From positions 1-64,000 of the forward strand of contig JAEZEI010000089.1 in the NCBI GenBank assembly GCA_023417815.1: a DNA stretch of 64,000 nt, read 5' to 3'. The notes under the pieces are model-generated. The model searched no databases. It was not told the DNA's origin and saw only the letters and a list, made by a program, of their open reading frames with translations. This DNA comes from Bacteroidota bacterium (lineage in GTDB: Bacteria > Bacteroidota > Bacteroidia > Chitinophagales > Chitinophagaceae). Position 1 is the stretch's first letter; every line of letters begins with the position of its first letter. Of this stretch, positions 43,095 through 51,319 are shown piece by piece. Made by a program: the position numbers and the translations under genes.

Positions 43095-44585
43095 ATGAAA
43101 TTTAAATCCCTGCTGGCAAAACCTTTTGCCACCTATATACATCGGCAGATCAAAAGAAACATGGCAAATGCAGTTTCTGACCAGGAGCACCTGCTGCAAC
43201 ATCTGCTGAAAACCGCAGCGCACACCCAGTTCGGAACAGAGCACGGATTCAAAGCATTAAACTCACACGAGGCTTATTCACAGGCGGTGCCTGTACGGGA
43301 TTATGAAGGTTTCCGGAGTTATATCGACAGGATAAAGGAAGGAAAGCATAATGTTCTCTGGAAAGGTCAGCCGATCTATTTTGCAAAGACCAGCGGAACT
43401 ACCAGCGGGGTAAAATATATTCCCATTACCAGGGACAGTATTCCCAACCATATCAATACTGCGCGCAACGCTTTGTTATGCTATATGGCCGAATCCGGGA
43501 ACACGGCATTTGCGGATGGTAAACTCATTTTCTTAAGCGGATCGCCTGAACTGGAAAGGATCGGCGACATACCAACGGGAAGGCTTAGCGGCATCGTGAA
43601 TCATCACGTTCCAAAATACCTGCGGTCGAACCAGCTTCCATCTTTCACAACCAACTGCATTGAAGACTGGGAAACAAAGCTGGATAAGATCGTGGATGAA
43701 ACCATTAATGAGAATATGACCCTCATCTCCGGCATACCACCATGGATGCAGATGTATTTTGATAAGCTGGTAGAGCGTTCAGGAAAGAAAGTGGGAGATC
43801 TGTTTCCAAAATTCAGCGTAATGGTGCAGGGTGGGGTGAATTTTGAACCTTACAGGGAAAAACTTGTGGAGAGCATAGGCAGACCCGTGGATACCATTGA
43901 GCTGTTTCCAGCCAGCGAAGGATTCTTCGCATTCCAGGATACATTGAATGAAGAAGGAATGTTATTGAATACGAACAGCGGGATATATTTTGAATTCATA
44001 CCGATGTCTGAATACGGGAAGCCTGGTGCTAAGCGCCTTCACCTGGGCCAGGTTACAACAGGAGAGAATTACGCGTTGATCATTTCCAGCAATGCCGGAC
44101 TTTGGGCGTACGATATAGGCGATACTGTAAAGTTTGTCAGCCTCGATCCTTTCAGGCTGGTGGTTACAGGTCGCACACGCCATTTTATTTCCGCTTTTGG
44201 CGAACATGTGATCGTTGAAGAGGTGGAACAATCAATAATGCAGGCCGCTTTACAGTCGGGCGCCAAAATAACTGAGTTTACGGTTGCCCCCTATGTTTCT
44301 AAGGAAAGTTCAAGCTATCATGAATGGTTCATCGAATTCGAAAAGGAACCTGCAGACATGAACGAATTCAGGAGCATCCTGGACAACGAACTGCGGAAGC
44401 GGAATGTTTATTATGATGACCTGGTAAAAGGAAATATACTCAGCGTTCTGAATGTTACAAGGATCAAGCGCAATGGATTCGTGGAATACATGAAGAGCGT
44501 AGGCAAACTTGGAGGGCAGAACAAGGTTCCACGCCTGGGTAACGACAGAAAGATCGCTGATGGACTTAGTGCATTCAGTGTATAA
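43095..44585 (+). CDS. GH3-like acyl-adenylating/amide synthetase family protein
   Basis: A 496-residue protein of the GH3 auxin-responsive promoter family, known in plants as acyl-acid amido synthetases that adenylate a carboxylate and join it to an amino acid. The ATP-binding motif FAKTSGTTSGVKYIPIT near residues 96-112 is evident, as are LFPASEGFFAFQ and YDIGDTVKFVSL with the conserved Asp, and VTGRTRHFISAFGEHV (hinge). The bacterial members' substrates are not established. It has an N-terminal basic patch and no signal peptide. It may be co-transcribed with the DUF4258 gene (19-nt gap). Confidence 0.88.
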   Translation: MKFKSLLAKPFATYIHRQIKRNMANAVSDQEHLLQHLLKTAAHTQFGTEHGFKALNSHEAYSQAVPVRDYEGFRSYIDRIKEGKHNVLWKGQPIYFAKTSGTTSGVKYIPITRDSIPNHINTARNALLCYMAESGNTAFADGKLIFLSGSPELERIGDIPTGRLSGIVNHHVPKYLRSNQLPSFTTNCIEDWETKLDKIVDETINENMTLISGIPPWMQMYFDKLVERSGKKVGDLFPKFSVMVQGGVNFEPYREKLVESIGRPVDTIELFPASEGFFAFQDTLNEEGMLLNTNSGIYFEFIPMSEYGKPGAKRLHLGQVTTGENYALIISSNAGLWAYDIGDTVKFVSLDPFRLVVTGRTRHFISAFGEHVIVEEVEQSIMQAALQSGAKITEFTVAPYVSKESSSYHEWFIEFEKEPADMNEFRSILDNELRKRNVYYDDLVKGNILSVLNVTRIKRNGFVEYMKSVGKLGGQNKVPRLGNDRKIADGLSAFSV

Positions 44586-44686
44586 TGTCTTTAATGCACA
44601 TCGGAATTTTACCATTCTGCTGCAAGCTCTCAGGGTATTAAGCTGTATATTGCTGGTCATATAAAATTTATTCTTAAATCTTGACT

Positions 44687-45856
44687 ATGAATGAAGCGGG
44701 CGGAAGGAAACGCATCGCGATATTTGGATCCACAGGTTCGATTGGCACCCAGGCGCTTGATGTGGTTCGCACCCATCCATCAGAATTCGAGGTTGTTGCG
44801 CTTACCGCCCAAACCAATGACGAATTACTCATTGCCCAGGCAATGGAACACAGGCCTGATTGTGTTGTGATAGGCGATGACAAAAAGTATGAACGCGTTA
44901 AACAGGCTCTCTCCGGAACAGATATAAAGGTTTATGCAGGCGAAGATGCACTGGAACAGGTGGCAGACCTGGATATTTATGATGTAATGCTTGCAGCAAT
45001 CGTGGGCTTTGCAGGACTGAAGCCTACGCTTAAGGCAGTTTCAAAAGGAAAAAAAGTTGCCCTTGCCAATAAAGAAACCCTGGTGGTTGCTGGCGACATT
45101 GTGATGCAGGAAGCGTTAAGGAACAGGGCGCCCATAATTCCTGTGGACAGCGAGCATAGTGCCATATTCCAGTGTCTTGTTGGTGAAGCGCGCAACCCGA
45201 TCGAAAAGATCATTCTTACTGCAAGCGGCGGCCCCTTCCTGGGTAAAAAACCCAACTTTTTGGTGAATGTGAAACGGGATCATGCGCTTCAGCATCCCAA
45301 CTGGAGCATGGGAGCGAAGATCACCATCGACTCTGCCACGCTTATGAATAAAGGTCTTGAGATGATCGAGGCCAAATGGCTTTTTAACCTGCGTGCCGAC
45401 CAGGTGGAAGTTATTATTCACCCGCAAAGCATCATTCACAGTATGGTGCAATTTGAGGACGGAAGCATAAAGGCCCAGATGGGTATCCCGGACATGAAAC
45501 TTCCCATACAGTACGCCCTTGGTTTTCCAAACAGACTGCAGAACGACTTTCCACGTTTCAATTTCAGAAAATATCCAAGCCTCACCTTTGAAGAGCCCGA
45601 TTATAAGACCTTCAGAAACCTGGGACTGGCTACTGAGGCTTTGCAGCGCGGTGGGAATGTACCCTGTGTGCTGAACGCGGCAAATGAAATTGCAGTATGG
45701 GCATTTTTAAAGAACAGGATCGGTTTTCTTGATATCACCGCGGTGGTGGAGAAGACAATGGCCAGCATCCCGTTCATTGAGCAGCCTTCACTGCAGGATT
45801 ATTTTGAAAGCGATGGTGAGGCGCGTAACTTTGCCGCTTCCCTGCTGAAGCTGTAA
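44687..45856 (+). CDS. dxr: 1-deoxy-D-xylulose-5-phosphate reductoisomerase
   Basis: Second enzyme of the MEP pathway of isoprenoid synthesis; it makes 2-C-methyl-D-erythritol 4-phosphate using NADPH and a divalent metal. It is 389 residues, the normal length. The NADPH loop GSTGSIGTQALDVV is at the N-terminus. VALANKETLVVAG, the metal-binding PVDSEHSAIFQ, and the flexible loop ASGGPFLG and TIDSATLMNKGLEMIEA are all present. The ATG at 44687 is used rather than a TTG two codons earlier. It is followed 30 nt later by rseP, a common pairing in bacteria. Confidence 0.97.
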   Translation: MNEAGGRKRIAIFGSTGSIGTQALDVVRTHPSEFEVVALTAQTNDELLIAQAMEHRPDCVVIGDDKKYERVKQALSGTDIKVYAGEDALEQVADLDIYDVMLAAIVGFAGLKPTLKAVSKGKKVALANKETLVVAGDIVMQEALRNRAPIIPVDSEHSAIFQCLVGEARNPIEKIILTASGGPFLGKKPNFLVNVKRDHALQHPNWSMGAKITIDSATLMNKGLEMIEAKWLFNLRADQVEVIIHPQSIIHSMVQFEDGSIKAQMGIPDMKLPIQYALGFPNRLQNDFPRFNFRKYPSLTFEEPDYKTFRNLGLATEALQRGGNVPCVLNAANEIAVWAFLKNRIGFLDITAVVEKTMASIPFIEQPSLQDYFESDGEARNFAASLLKL

Positions 45857-45886
45857 AAGACCGATTGTTAATATCGAATACAATTC

Positions 45887-47275
45887 ATGAACATCACATT
45901 ATTAGCAATAGACTGGTCAAGTGTTGGCCTTAAGGTTGCTCAACTTATTCTTTCCCTTTCCATCCTGGTTGTATTGCACGAATTCGGGCATTATATAACC
46001 GCAAAATGGTTTAAGTGCCGGGTGGAGAAATTCTATCTCTTCTTCGATCCATGGTTTTCGATAGTAAAGAAAAAGATCGGTGAAACAGTATATGGTATTG
46101 GCTGGCTTCCACTGGGGGGATACGTTAAGATCTCCGGCATGGTGGATGAAAGCATGGACAAGGACCAATTGAAACTGCCACCTCAGCCATGGGAATTCCG
46201 GAGTAAACCGGCCTGGCAAAGACTGATCATCATGCTCGGCGGGGTAACGGTAAATATCCTGCTGGCTTTCGTTATTTATGCTATGATCCTTATGGTTTGG
46301 GGCGAAAAACAGGTGCCGGCTTCTTCGCTTAAGCATGGTATAACTTTTAACGACCCGATCTTTAAGGAACTGGGATTCCGAAATGGTGATAAAATTCTGG
46401 AGGTTGACGGAAAGCCCGTTAGCCAGTACACAGATGTTTTGAAGAAACTGCTTGTAGTGGACCGCGATGTTACTATTGAGCGTGAAGGAAAGATCCAGAA
46501 GATAAATATGCCGGTAGACCTTATTGGAACCCTCGTGGAAAAAAAGAAAAGATCTGATGGCCCGATGATAAGCCCCCGTATCCCGGTTATAGTGATGGAT
46601 ATTAATGATACGGTAGATGCATATAAAAGTGGTTTGCGTCATGGCGACCAGATCGTTGGCCTTAATGGAGAGCAGACGATGTATTTTGATGAATTCACCG
46701 AAAGGGTAGCCACAAAAAAGAAAGGAGAGCCGATAGTTCTGTCAATAATAAGGAACGGGGTACCGGGTACGGTAAATACCCGGACATACGCGGACGGTAA
46801 GATCGGTTTTGCGGCTCCAAATTCGCCCGAACAATATGATAGCCTCGGCATTTATAAGTATACCGTAAAGAAATACGGCTTCTTTGAAGCCTTTCCTGCA
46901 GGCGTAAAGCGCGCAGGGGCAGAATTGCAATTCTACCTGGACCAGTTCAAAAAGATCCTTTCGCCTGAAACCGGGGCTTATAAGGGCGTAGGTGGATTCA
47001 AAGCCATGGGCTCTGTTTTCTCAGGGAACGAATGGGACTGGGAGCATTTCTGGACCATAACTGCTTTCTTTTCAATAGTTCTGGCCTTTATGAACCTGCT
47101 GCCAATTCCGGCCCTGGACGGCGGCCACGTTTTATTCACCCTGATAGAGATGATCACCGGCCGTAAACCCAGCGATAAATTCCTGGAATATGCCCAGATC
47201 GGGGGAATGGTATTCCTCCTGGCACTTATGCTTTATGCCAATGGGAATGACTGGTTTGGATGGGGAAGGAGTTAG
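45887..47275 (+). CDS. rseP: Site-2 protease, RIP metalloprotease
   Basis: Inner-membrane zinc metalloprotease performing regulated intramembrane proteolysis, typically of anti-sigma factors. It is 462 residues. The active-site helix contains VVLHEFGHYITAKWF (HExxH near residue 25) and the C-terminal helix NLLPIPALDGGHVLF carries the third zinc ligand motif. GYVKISGM marks the beta region after TM1. Two PDZ-like segments occupy about residues 145-320. The TAG stop codon merges directly into the GTTGGAR repeat array. No terminator with a U-tract was recognised downstream. Confidence 0.96.
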   Translation: MNITLLAIDWSSVGLKVAQLILSLSILVVLHEFGHYITAKWFKCRVEKFYLFFDPWFSIVKKKIGETVYGIGWLPLGGYVKISGMVDESMDKDQLKLPPQPWEFRSKPAWQRLIIMLGGVTVNILLAFVIYAMILMVWGEKQVPASSLKHGITFNDPIFKELGFRNGDKILEVDGKPVSQYTDVLKKLLVVDRDVTIEREGKIQKINMPVDLIGTLVEKKKRSDGPMISPRIPVIVMDINDTVDAYKSGLRHGDQIVGLNGEQTMYFDEFTERVATKKKGEPIVLSIIRNGVPGTVNTRTYADGKIGFAAPNSPEQYDSLGIYKYTVKKYGFFEAFPAGVKRAGAELQFYLDQFKKILSPETGAYKGVGGFKAMGSVFSGNEWDWEHFWTITAFFSIVLAFMNLLPIPALDGGHVLFTLIEMITGRKPSDKFLEYAQIGGMVFLLALMLYANGNDWFGWGRS

Positions 47276-47308
47276 TTGGAAGTTGGAGGTTGGAGGTTGG
47301 AAGTTGGA
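47275..47308. repeat. GTTGGAR 7-mer tandem array (right copy)
   Basis: Five tandem 7-mers, GTTGGAA, GTTGGAG, GTTGGAG, GTTGGAA, GTTGGA, beginning at the last base of the rseP stop codon. The unit is identical to that of the array at 1-38 but on the opposite strand. It is followed by the inverted repeat at 47320-47358. No ORF, target-site duplication or transposase accompanies it. Confidence 0.88.
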
Positions 47309-47319
47309 ATTTTTGAGGT

Positions 47320-47358
47320 TTGTCACGATTTTTCAAAAAAAAATAAAAATCGTGACAA
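47320..47358. repeat. Long perfect inverted repeat with A-rich loop
   Basis: TTGTCACGATTTTT (47320-47333) and AAAAATCGTGACAA (47345-47358) are perfect 14-bp inverted copies separated by 11 nt of mostly A. As RNA it would form a stable hairpin downstream of rseP; as DNA it could be a dyad binding site. There is no U-tract directly after it, so it is not a canonical intrinsic terminator. The region 47359-47466 is AT-rich and I see nothing in it. Confidence 0.8.
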
Positions 47359-47466
47359 GTTGAAATTTTTGACGGGACTTAGAAAGAGTACGTATAGTTT
47401 TAATTATTGAAAATCAATTCTTTAATCCCCTTAATTAAAATTAATCTTAATCCGGTATTAAAAAAC

Positions 47467-47489
47467 AAAAGCTCCCGTTGGGAGCTTTT
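47467..47489 (-). terminator. Terminator of the tmRNA gene
   Basis: The minus strand reads AAAAGCTCCC, loop AAC, GGGAGCTTTT, then G and a T-run. The stem sits 5 nt beyond the tmRNA 3' end. Confidence 0.9.
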
Positions 47490-47493
47490 TTAG

Positions 47494-47860
47494 TGGAGCT
47501 GCAGGGAATCGAACCCTGGTCCAAACATATTCGCCATAAGCTTTCTACATGTTTATTTATGCATTAATTGTCGGGGATCGTCAGGAGCATAACAAACCAA
47601 ACGGTCCCTTAGAAGAATGGTCTTAGGCAATGGACACTTCATTCCATTGCAGCAACCCGGTTTGTTTTGAGTCGGCGGAGGAACAGGCACCGGGAAAGCC
47701 TGTTCGGTCGGCCCTAATGACTACCAAATCACTGATTAGGCAGCCATGGCATACTGAGTATTGCCATTTAAAAGGTTTCGTATTCAGATTTAAGTGCTAC
47801 TTACGCAAGGCACTACATGCTTACTTACAAAGAACTATGCTGTCAAAACCGGTCAGCCCC
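47494..47860 (-). ncRNA. ssrA: tmRNA (transfer-messenger RNA)
   Basis: This RNA rescues stalled ribosomes with SmpB by adding a degradation tag. The minus strand begins GGGGCTGACCGGTTTTGACA and ends with a T-arm GGACCAGGGTTCGATTCCCT and CAGCTCC plus discriminator A. The acceptor stem pairs GGGGCUG with CAGCUCC (one G-U). Total length is 367 nt. The 3' CCA is not encoded (the next bases are CTA). The tag reading frame at 47736-47765 encodes GNTQYAMAA followed by TAA, starting at a GGC resume codon. Open frames across this region are shadows of the RNA. Confidence 0.96.
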
Positions 47861-47873
47861 GGGTATTGAACTG

Positions 47874-47881
47874 CAAATTTA
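47874..47881 (-). promoter_or_regulatory. Promoter -7 box of ssrA
   Basis: The minus strand reads TAAATTTGC, matching TAnnTTTG. It ends 13 nt before the mature tmRNA 5' end, leaving a short leader for RNase P removal. No TTG lies at the standard 19-21-nt spacing; one is present at 24 nt. Confidence 0.6.
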
Positions 47882-47935
47882 CGTCATTTCAACGGGGTTT
47901 GGTTTCAATGAAATATTAAAGTTGATCATAATAAA

Positions 47936-47958
47936 AAAGCCTCCGATTCGGAGGCTTT
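47936..47958 (-). terminator. Terminator after the DUF6580-like gene
   Basis: The minus strand reads AAAGCCTCC, loop GAATC, GGAGGCTTT then more T residues. It lies 20 nt downstream of the stop codon of the membrane protein gene at 47979-48536. Confidence 0.88.
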
Positions 47959-47978
47959 AACTATTTTGGAAATGCTGA

Positions 47979-48536
47979 TTATGCAGCGGTTGCTTTTGCA
48001 GCTGGAAGGTAGTTACGTAATAAATGAAATGATCCGAACAATACGAAACTGTACACCAGGTCGGCAATAATGCCCGTTTTCAGGAAGGGAAGGGCGGCCA
48101 CATAGCAGTTCATCAGGCCCTGCGCATCCTGGGTGTAAAGCTGGTAAATCCTGTTGTCGATAAGGAAAAAAGACAGGTTGCTGAGAATGAAGAAAATGAG
48201 GGATGAACCAACAGAAAATGCCAGGATATAGCCAGGCTTGTGTTTCTTCATGCTGAAAGCAATAAAAGTTATCAGGACCAGGATGCCGTAACCAACAAGC
48301 TGACCCCATCCCCAGAAACCGGTGGTGATGTTGAACGCTTCGAACATTACATCAGACAACAGCATTGCTACTACCGGCAATACAAAGGCAAGCCTTTTAT
48401 CGGTGAACACTGCTCCGGCGAAGATGGCCATTCCTATTATAGGGCTGAAATTATCGGGATACATTACCACCCTGCTGATCGCAGCAATGATAACCAGTAG
48501 AGATGCCAGAATTATTGTTGACTTGTCCTGCTTCAT
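47979..48536 (-). CDS. Small polytopic membrane protein (DUF6580-like, ECF-S-like)
   Basis: A 185-residue integral membrane protein with about five to six hydrophobic helices and an Asn/Phe-containing first loop (RVVMYPDNFSPIIGMAIFAGAVF). The FSPIxGxAIFAGA block and overall layout resemble the DUF6580 family, which looks like substrate-binding S components of ECF vitamin transporters. No ECF ATPase or T component is encoded nearby, so the substrate is unknown. The gene has its own -7 box upstream and a terminator downstream, so it is probably monocistronic. Confidence 0.75.
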   Translation of the reverse strand: MKQDKSTIILASLLVIIAAISRVVMYPDNFSPIIGMAIFAGAVFTDKRLAFVLPVVAMLLSDVMFEAFNITTGFWGWGQLVGYGILVLITFIAFSMKKHKPGYILAFSVGSSLIFFILSNLSFFLIDNRIYQLYTQDAQGLMNCYVAALPFLKTGIIADLVYSFVLFGSFHLLRNYLPAAKATAA

Positions 48537-48554
48537 TTTTCAATTTGTTTGCGG

Positions 48555-48562
48555 CAAAAATA
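48555..48562 (-). promoter_or_regulatory. Promoter -7 box of the DUF6580-like gene
   Basis: The minus strand reads TATTTTTGCCGC, fitting TAnnTTTG, and ends 18 nt before the ATG. No convincing -33 TTG was found at 19-21 nt. Confidence 0.5.
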
Positions 48563-48644
48563 GGTAAATATTTTTCTAAAGCCTTCCCCATAAACTACCC
48601 ACTTTATCCACTCCATGTTCATACTGCAATTTTAATTTTAATGA

Positions 48645-49010
48645 ATGGCAACAAATATGGAAACGGGAATGGAGGGGGAAGACCTTGCAAAGAACTGGCT
48701 GGTTCAAAAAGGATTTGAAATTGTGGAAAGGAACTGGCGCAGCGGTCATCTTGAAGTTGACCTGATAGCTGTAAAAAATGGCAGGCTTCACTTCTTTGAA
48801 GTGAAATGCAGGAGGTCAGAAAAATTCGGTACACCGGAAACCGCTATCAGCAAAACAAAACTGAAGAACCTGATGAACGCCGCAGACATTTACTGCAGGA
48901 GAAATCCTAAGTACAGGAAAGTACAGTTTGACGTACTTGCAATAACTATCGGTGAAAAAACCGAATACTTCCTGATTGAAGACGTGTACCTGGTGGAGCC
49001 GAGGCGTTAG
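48645..49010 (+). CDS. yraN: YraN-family endonuclease-like protein
   Basis: Protein of 121 residues of the UPF0102/YraN family, a small restriction-endonuclease-like fold whose cellular role is not settled. GMEGEDLAKNWLVQKGFEIVERNW is followed by the nuclease-like catalytic pattern LEVDLIAVKNGRLHFFEVKCR (E-x-D...E-V-K). The length is usual. It is convergent with the following Cys-rich protein gene, overlapping it by 4 nt. Confidence 0.93.
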   Translation: MATNMETGMEGEDLAKNWLVQKGFEIVERNWRSGHLEVDLIAVKNGRLHFFEVKCRRSEKFGTPETAISKTKLKNLMNAADIYCRRNPKYRKVQFDVLAITIGEKTEYFLIEDVYLVEPRR

Positions 49011-49507
49011 ATGTTTACACTCTTGTATAATTTCTCCACCATACGGAATGTTGCCGGGCAGTAATCTATATTCTGTTTATGGATATAGGCATATTCTTCC
49101 CACTTTCTTTTTGATAAATGCGGGAAGCCGCTGCAGTCCACCGGCCTGATGGCATAGATACTGCACATGTTGGTGGTAAGGTCCAGGAACTGGCAGGGTT
49201 GCTGTTTGTTCACGAGGTCGCCATTCCTGTCCTTCTTCAACCAATTTTTTCTGAATTGCTCGGGTGTTTCATTGAAATGTGCGGCTATGCGCTTCAGGTC
49301 TTTTTCTGTAAAGGTGGGAGTCATCTTCTTGCAGCAGTTAGCACAGCTCAGGCAATCAACTTCTGCCCATACTTCCTTTTCGATCGACATGGTAAGAGCA
49401 TTTATACCGCGTGGCGGATTCTTTTCTGTTTTATTCAGGAAAGAATGGAAGGCAGCACGGTAAAGTGAAAGTTTTTTCCTGTACGAACGAAAGTTAATGG
49501 GAAGCAT
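49007..49507 (-). CDS. YkgJ-family CxxxCxxCC metal-cluster protein
   Basis: A 166-residue cytoplasmic protein with the N-terminal motif CLSCANCC near residues 56-63 and later cysteines in PCQFLDLTTNMCSIYAIRPVDC. This is the family pattern (CxxCxxCC plus three C-terminal Cys), thought to bind zinc or an iron-sulfur cluster. The biochemical role is unknown; some relatives act in flagellin methylation or iron-related functions. Its first 45 residues are basic. No neighbouring gene suggests its job. Confidence 0.85.
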   Translation of the reverse strand: MLPINFRSYRKKLSLYRAAFHSFLNKTEKNPPRGINALTMSIEKEVWAEVDCLSCANCCKKMTPTFTEKDLKRIAAHFNETPEQFRKNWLKKDRNGDLVNKQQPCQFLDLTTNMCSIYAIRPVDCSGFPHLSKRKWEEYAYIHKQNIDYCPATFRMVEKLYKSVNI

Positions 49508-49568
49508 TTTCGGCAGTTAAGTTTGATGTGCGCGAAAATAATGTTTAATTACATTTCAAAACCGAAGG

Positions 49569-50465
49569 ATGTCGTGGGCTGTTTATAAGAAGGGATTCCG
49601 AAGCTGGCTTATGCTGGAAAAATCGCTGTCAGGAAATTCTGTATCGGCATATCTCCAGGATCTTGATAAGCTTTCTTCCTTCCTCGGTGAATTACCTCCT
49701 TCTGATGTAACCCTTAAGCACCTTGAAGATTTTACCAGATACCTGAATGAACTGGGACTTAGCCATGCATCCCAGGGCAGGATCGTTAGCGGGGTGCGGT
49801 CCTTCTTCAAATATTGTGTTCTGGAGGAAATATGCAGTTCGGATCCTTCTGTGCTTCTGGAGCCTCCAAAACAGCAACGTCTTCTCCCGGATGTTCTTAG
49901 CCTGCATGAAATAGAAAAGATCATCTCCTGTATTGATCATTCTACCCCCGAGGGAATAAGGAACCGTGCTATACTGGAAGTGATGTATGGCTGCGGACTG
50001 AGGGTTAGTGAAGTGGTCACCCTCCGGATCAGCAACTTTTTCGCAGATGTAGGTTTTCTGAAAGTTACCGGCAAGGGAGATAAGGAGCGACTGATACCGG
50101 TGGGGGAGCATGCCATCAGGCATATGAATATTTACCTGAAATCTGTGCGGAACCAGGTCATTATAAAACCCGGCAATGAGGATTTTATTTTTCTGAACAG
50201 GAGAGGTTCAAAACTTTCAAGGGTTATGATATTTCTTATCCTGAAAGAACTGGTTAAACGTGCAGAGATAGGAAAGAATGTATCACCACATACCTTGCGG
50301 CATTCATTTGCCACTCACCTTATAGAGGGTGGGGCTGATCTTCGTGCAGTACAGGAAATGCTGGGGCATGAAAGCATCACCACAACAGAGATATACACTC
50401 ATCTTGACAGGGAATATTTAAGAACAACGCTTGAGGAATTTCACCCGGCTTTCAGGAGAAAATGA
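49569..50465 (+). CDS. xerD: Tyrosine recombinase XerC/XerD
   Basis: Site-specific tyrosine recombinase of 298 residues that resolves chromosome dimers at dif. The N-terminal SAM-like DNA-binding domain (residues 1-85) precedes the catalytic domain, where the residues are visible: Arg in CGLRVSEVVTL, Lys in VTGKGDKERLIP, His-x-x-Arg in HTLRHSFATHL, His in GHESITTTEIYTH, and the Tyr nucleophile in EIYTH. Length and domain layout match the housekeeping type rather than a phage integrase. It is tail-to-tail with the next gene, with no intervening base. XerC and XerD cannot be separated with certainty here. Confidence 0.93.
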   Translation: MSWAVYKKGFRSWLMLEKSLSGNSVSAYLQDLDKLSSFLGELPPSDVTLKHLEDFTRYLNELGLSHASQGRIVSGVRSFFKYCVLEEICSSDPSVLLEPPKQQRLLPDVLSLHEIEKIISCIDHSTPEGIRNRAILEVMYGCGLRVSEVVTLRISNFFADVGFLKVTGKGDKERLIPVGEHAIRHMNIYLKSVRNQVIIKPGNEDFIFLNRRGSKLSRVMIFLILKELVKRAEIGKNVSPHTLRHSFATHLIEGGADLRAVQEMLGHESITTTEIYTHLDREYLRTTLEEFHPAFRRK

Positions 50466-51257
50466 TCAGGCATGAATATCGGTTGGAGCTGCCTGGCCAA
50501 AGATGGGTGGCTCGTATTCCTTGTTGATTACCCTCCGGCGGTAATTCTTGAAGAGGCTGTGCCAGCGAAGTTTTAATACACCAAGGATCCCTTCTTTTAC
50601 GATCCCTTTGTTCATTTTACTGGAACCAAGTTTCCTGTCGCGGAACGTGATAGGTACTTCAGTGATCCTGAATCCAAGTTTCCATGCCGCAAATTTCATT
50701 TCAATCTGGAAGGCATATCCCACGAACCTTATCTTGTCGAAGTTTATTGATTCCAGCACTTCGCGGCGGTAACAGACAAATCCTGCAGTTGGATCTTTTA
50801 CAGGCATCCAGGTAATTGCCCGTGTGTATAAGGAGGCGCCCCTGGAGAGCATAATACGATTGGCAGGCCAGTTCTCCACAGCCCCGCCTTTAACGTACCG
50901 GGAACCGATAGCAACGCCGGCACCTTCCTTACAGGCATCATATAACCTGTCAAGATCGCGGGGATCATGACTGAAGTCGGCATCCATTTCAAAAATGAAA
51001 CGATAGCCGCGGGAGAGCGCCCATTTGAATCCGTGAATATATGCAGTTCCGAGCCCTTGCTTTCCTCTTCTTTCTTCCAGGAAAAGCTGGCCGGGATATT
51101 TTGGGAAAATGGATTTAACGATAGAGGCTGTACCGTCTGGAGAGCCATCATCGATCACCAATATGTGGAAACCGGAATCCAGCCCGATAACAGCAGCTAT
51201 TATCGCTTCAATATTTTCCTTTTCGTTAAAGGTTGGTATGATAACGATTTTCTCCAA
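50466..51257 (-). CDS. Polyprenol-phosphate mannose synthase-like GT2
   Basis: Glycosyltransferase 2 of 263 residues resembling dolichol/polyprenol monophosphomannose synthases, which make the lipid-linked mannose donor used at the membrane. It shows IPTFNEKENIEAII at the N-terminus, the metal motif FEMDADFSHDPRDL near residue 95, and KDPTAGFVCYRREVL. There is no C-terminal membrane domain, so it is a soluble DPM1-like form. The TTG at 51257 is used as start; no nearby ATG precedes the first strand. It may supply donor sugars to periplasmic glycosylation, but no partner is next to it. Confidence 0.9.
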   Translation of the reverse strand: MEKIVIIPTFNEKENIEAIIAAVIGLDSGFHILVIDDGSPDGTASIVKSIFPKYPGQLFLEERRGKQGLGTAYIHGFKWALSRGYRFIFEMDADFSHDPRDLDRLYDACKEGAGVAIGSRYVKGGAVENWPANRIMLSRGASLYTRAITWMPVKDPTAGFVCYRREVLESINFDKIRFVGYAFQIEMKFAAWKLGFRITEVPITFRDRKLGSSKMNKGIVKEGILGVLKLRWHSLFKNYRRRVINKEYEPPIFGQAAPTDIHA

Positions 51258-51319
51258 AGCCTAAGTGTCGCCTGTAAATTTAAAATTAAATCAGGATGGC
51301 ACCCGATAATGAATGTCCC

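Noticed and set aside
45917..46642. 241-residue minus-strand frame inside rseP
   Set aside because: Complement of conserved site-2 protease sequence; no family features and no promoter.
47630..47869. 79-residue frame in the ssrA region
   Set aside because: Sits inside the tmRNA gene, whose acceptor stem, T-arm and tag frame are all identifiable.
49569..50465. Phage or integrative-element integrase
   Set aside because: Length, domain layout and neighbours fit housekeeping XerC/XerD; no attachment-site repeats or phage genes around it.
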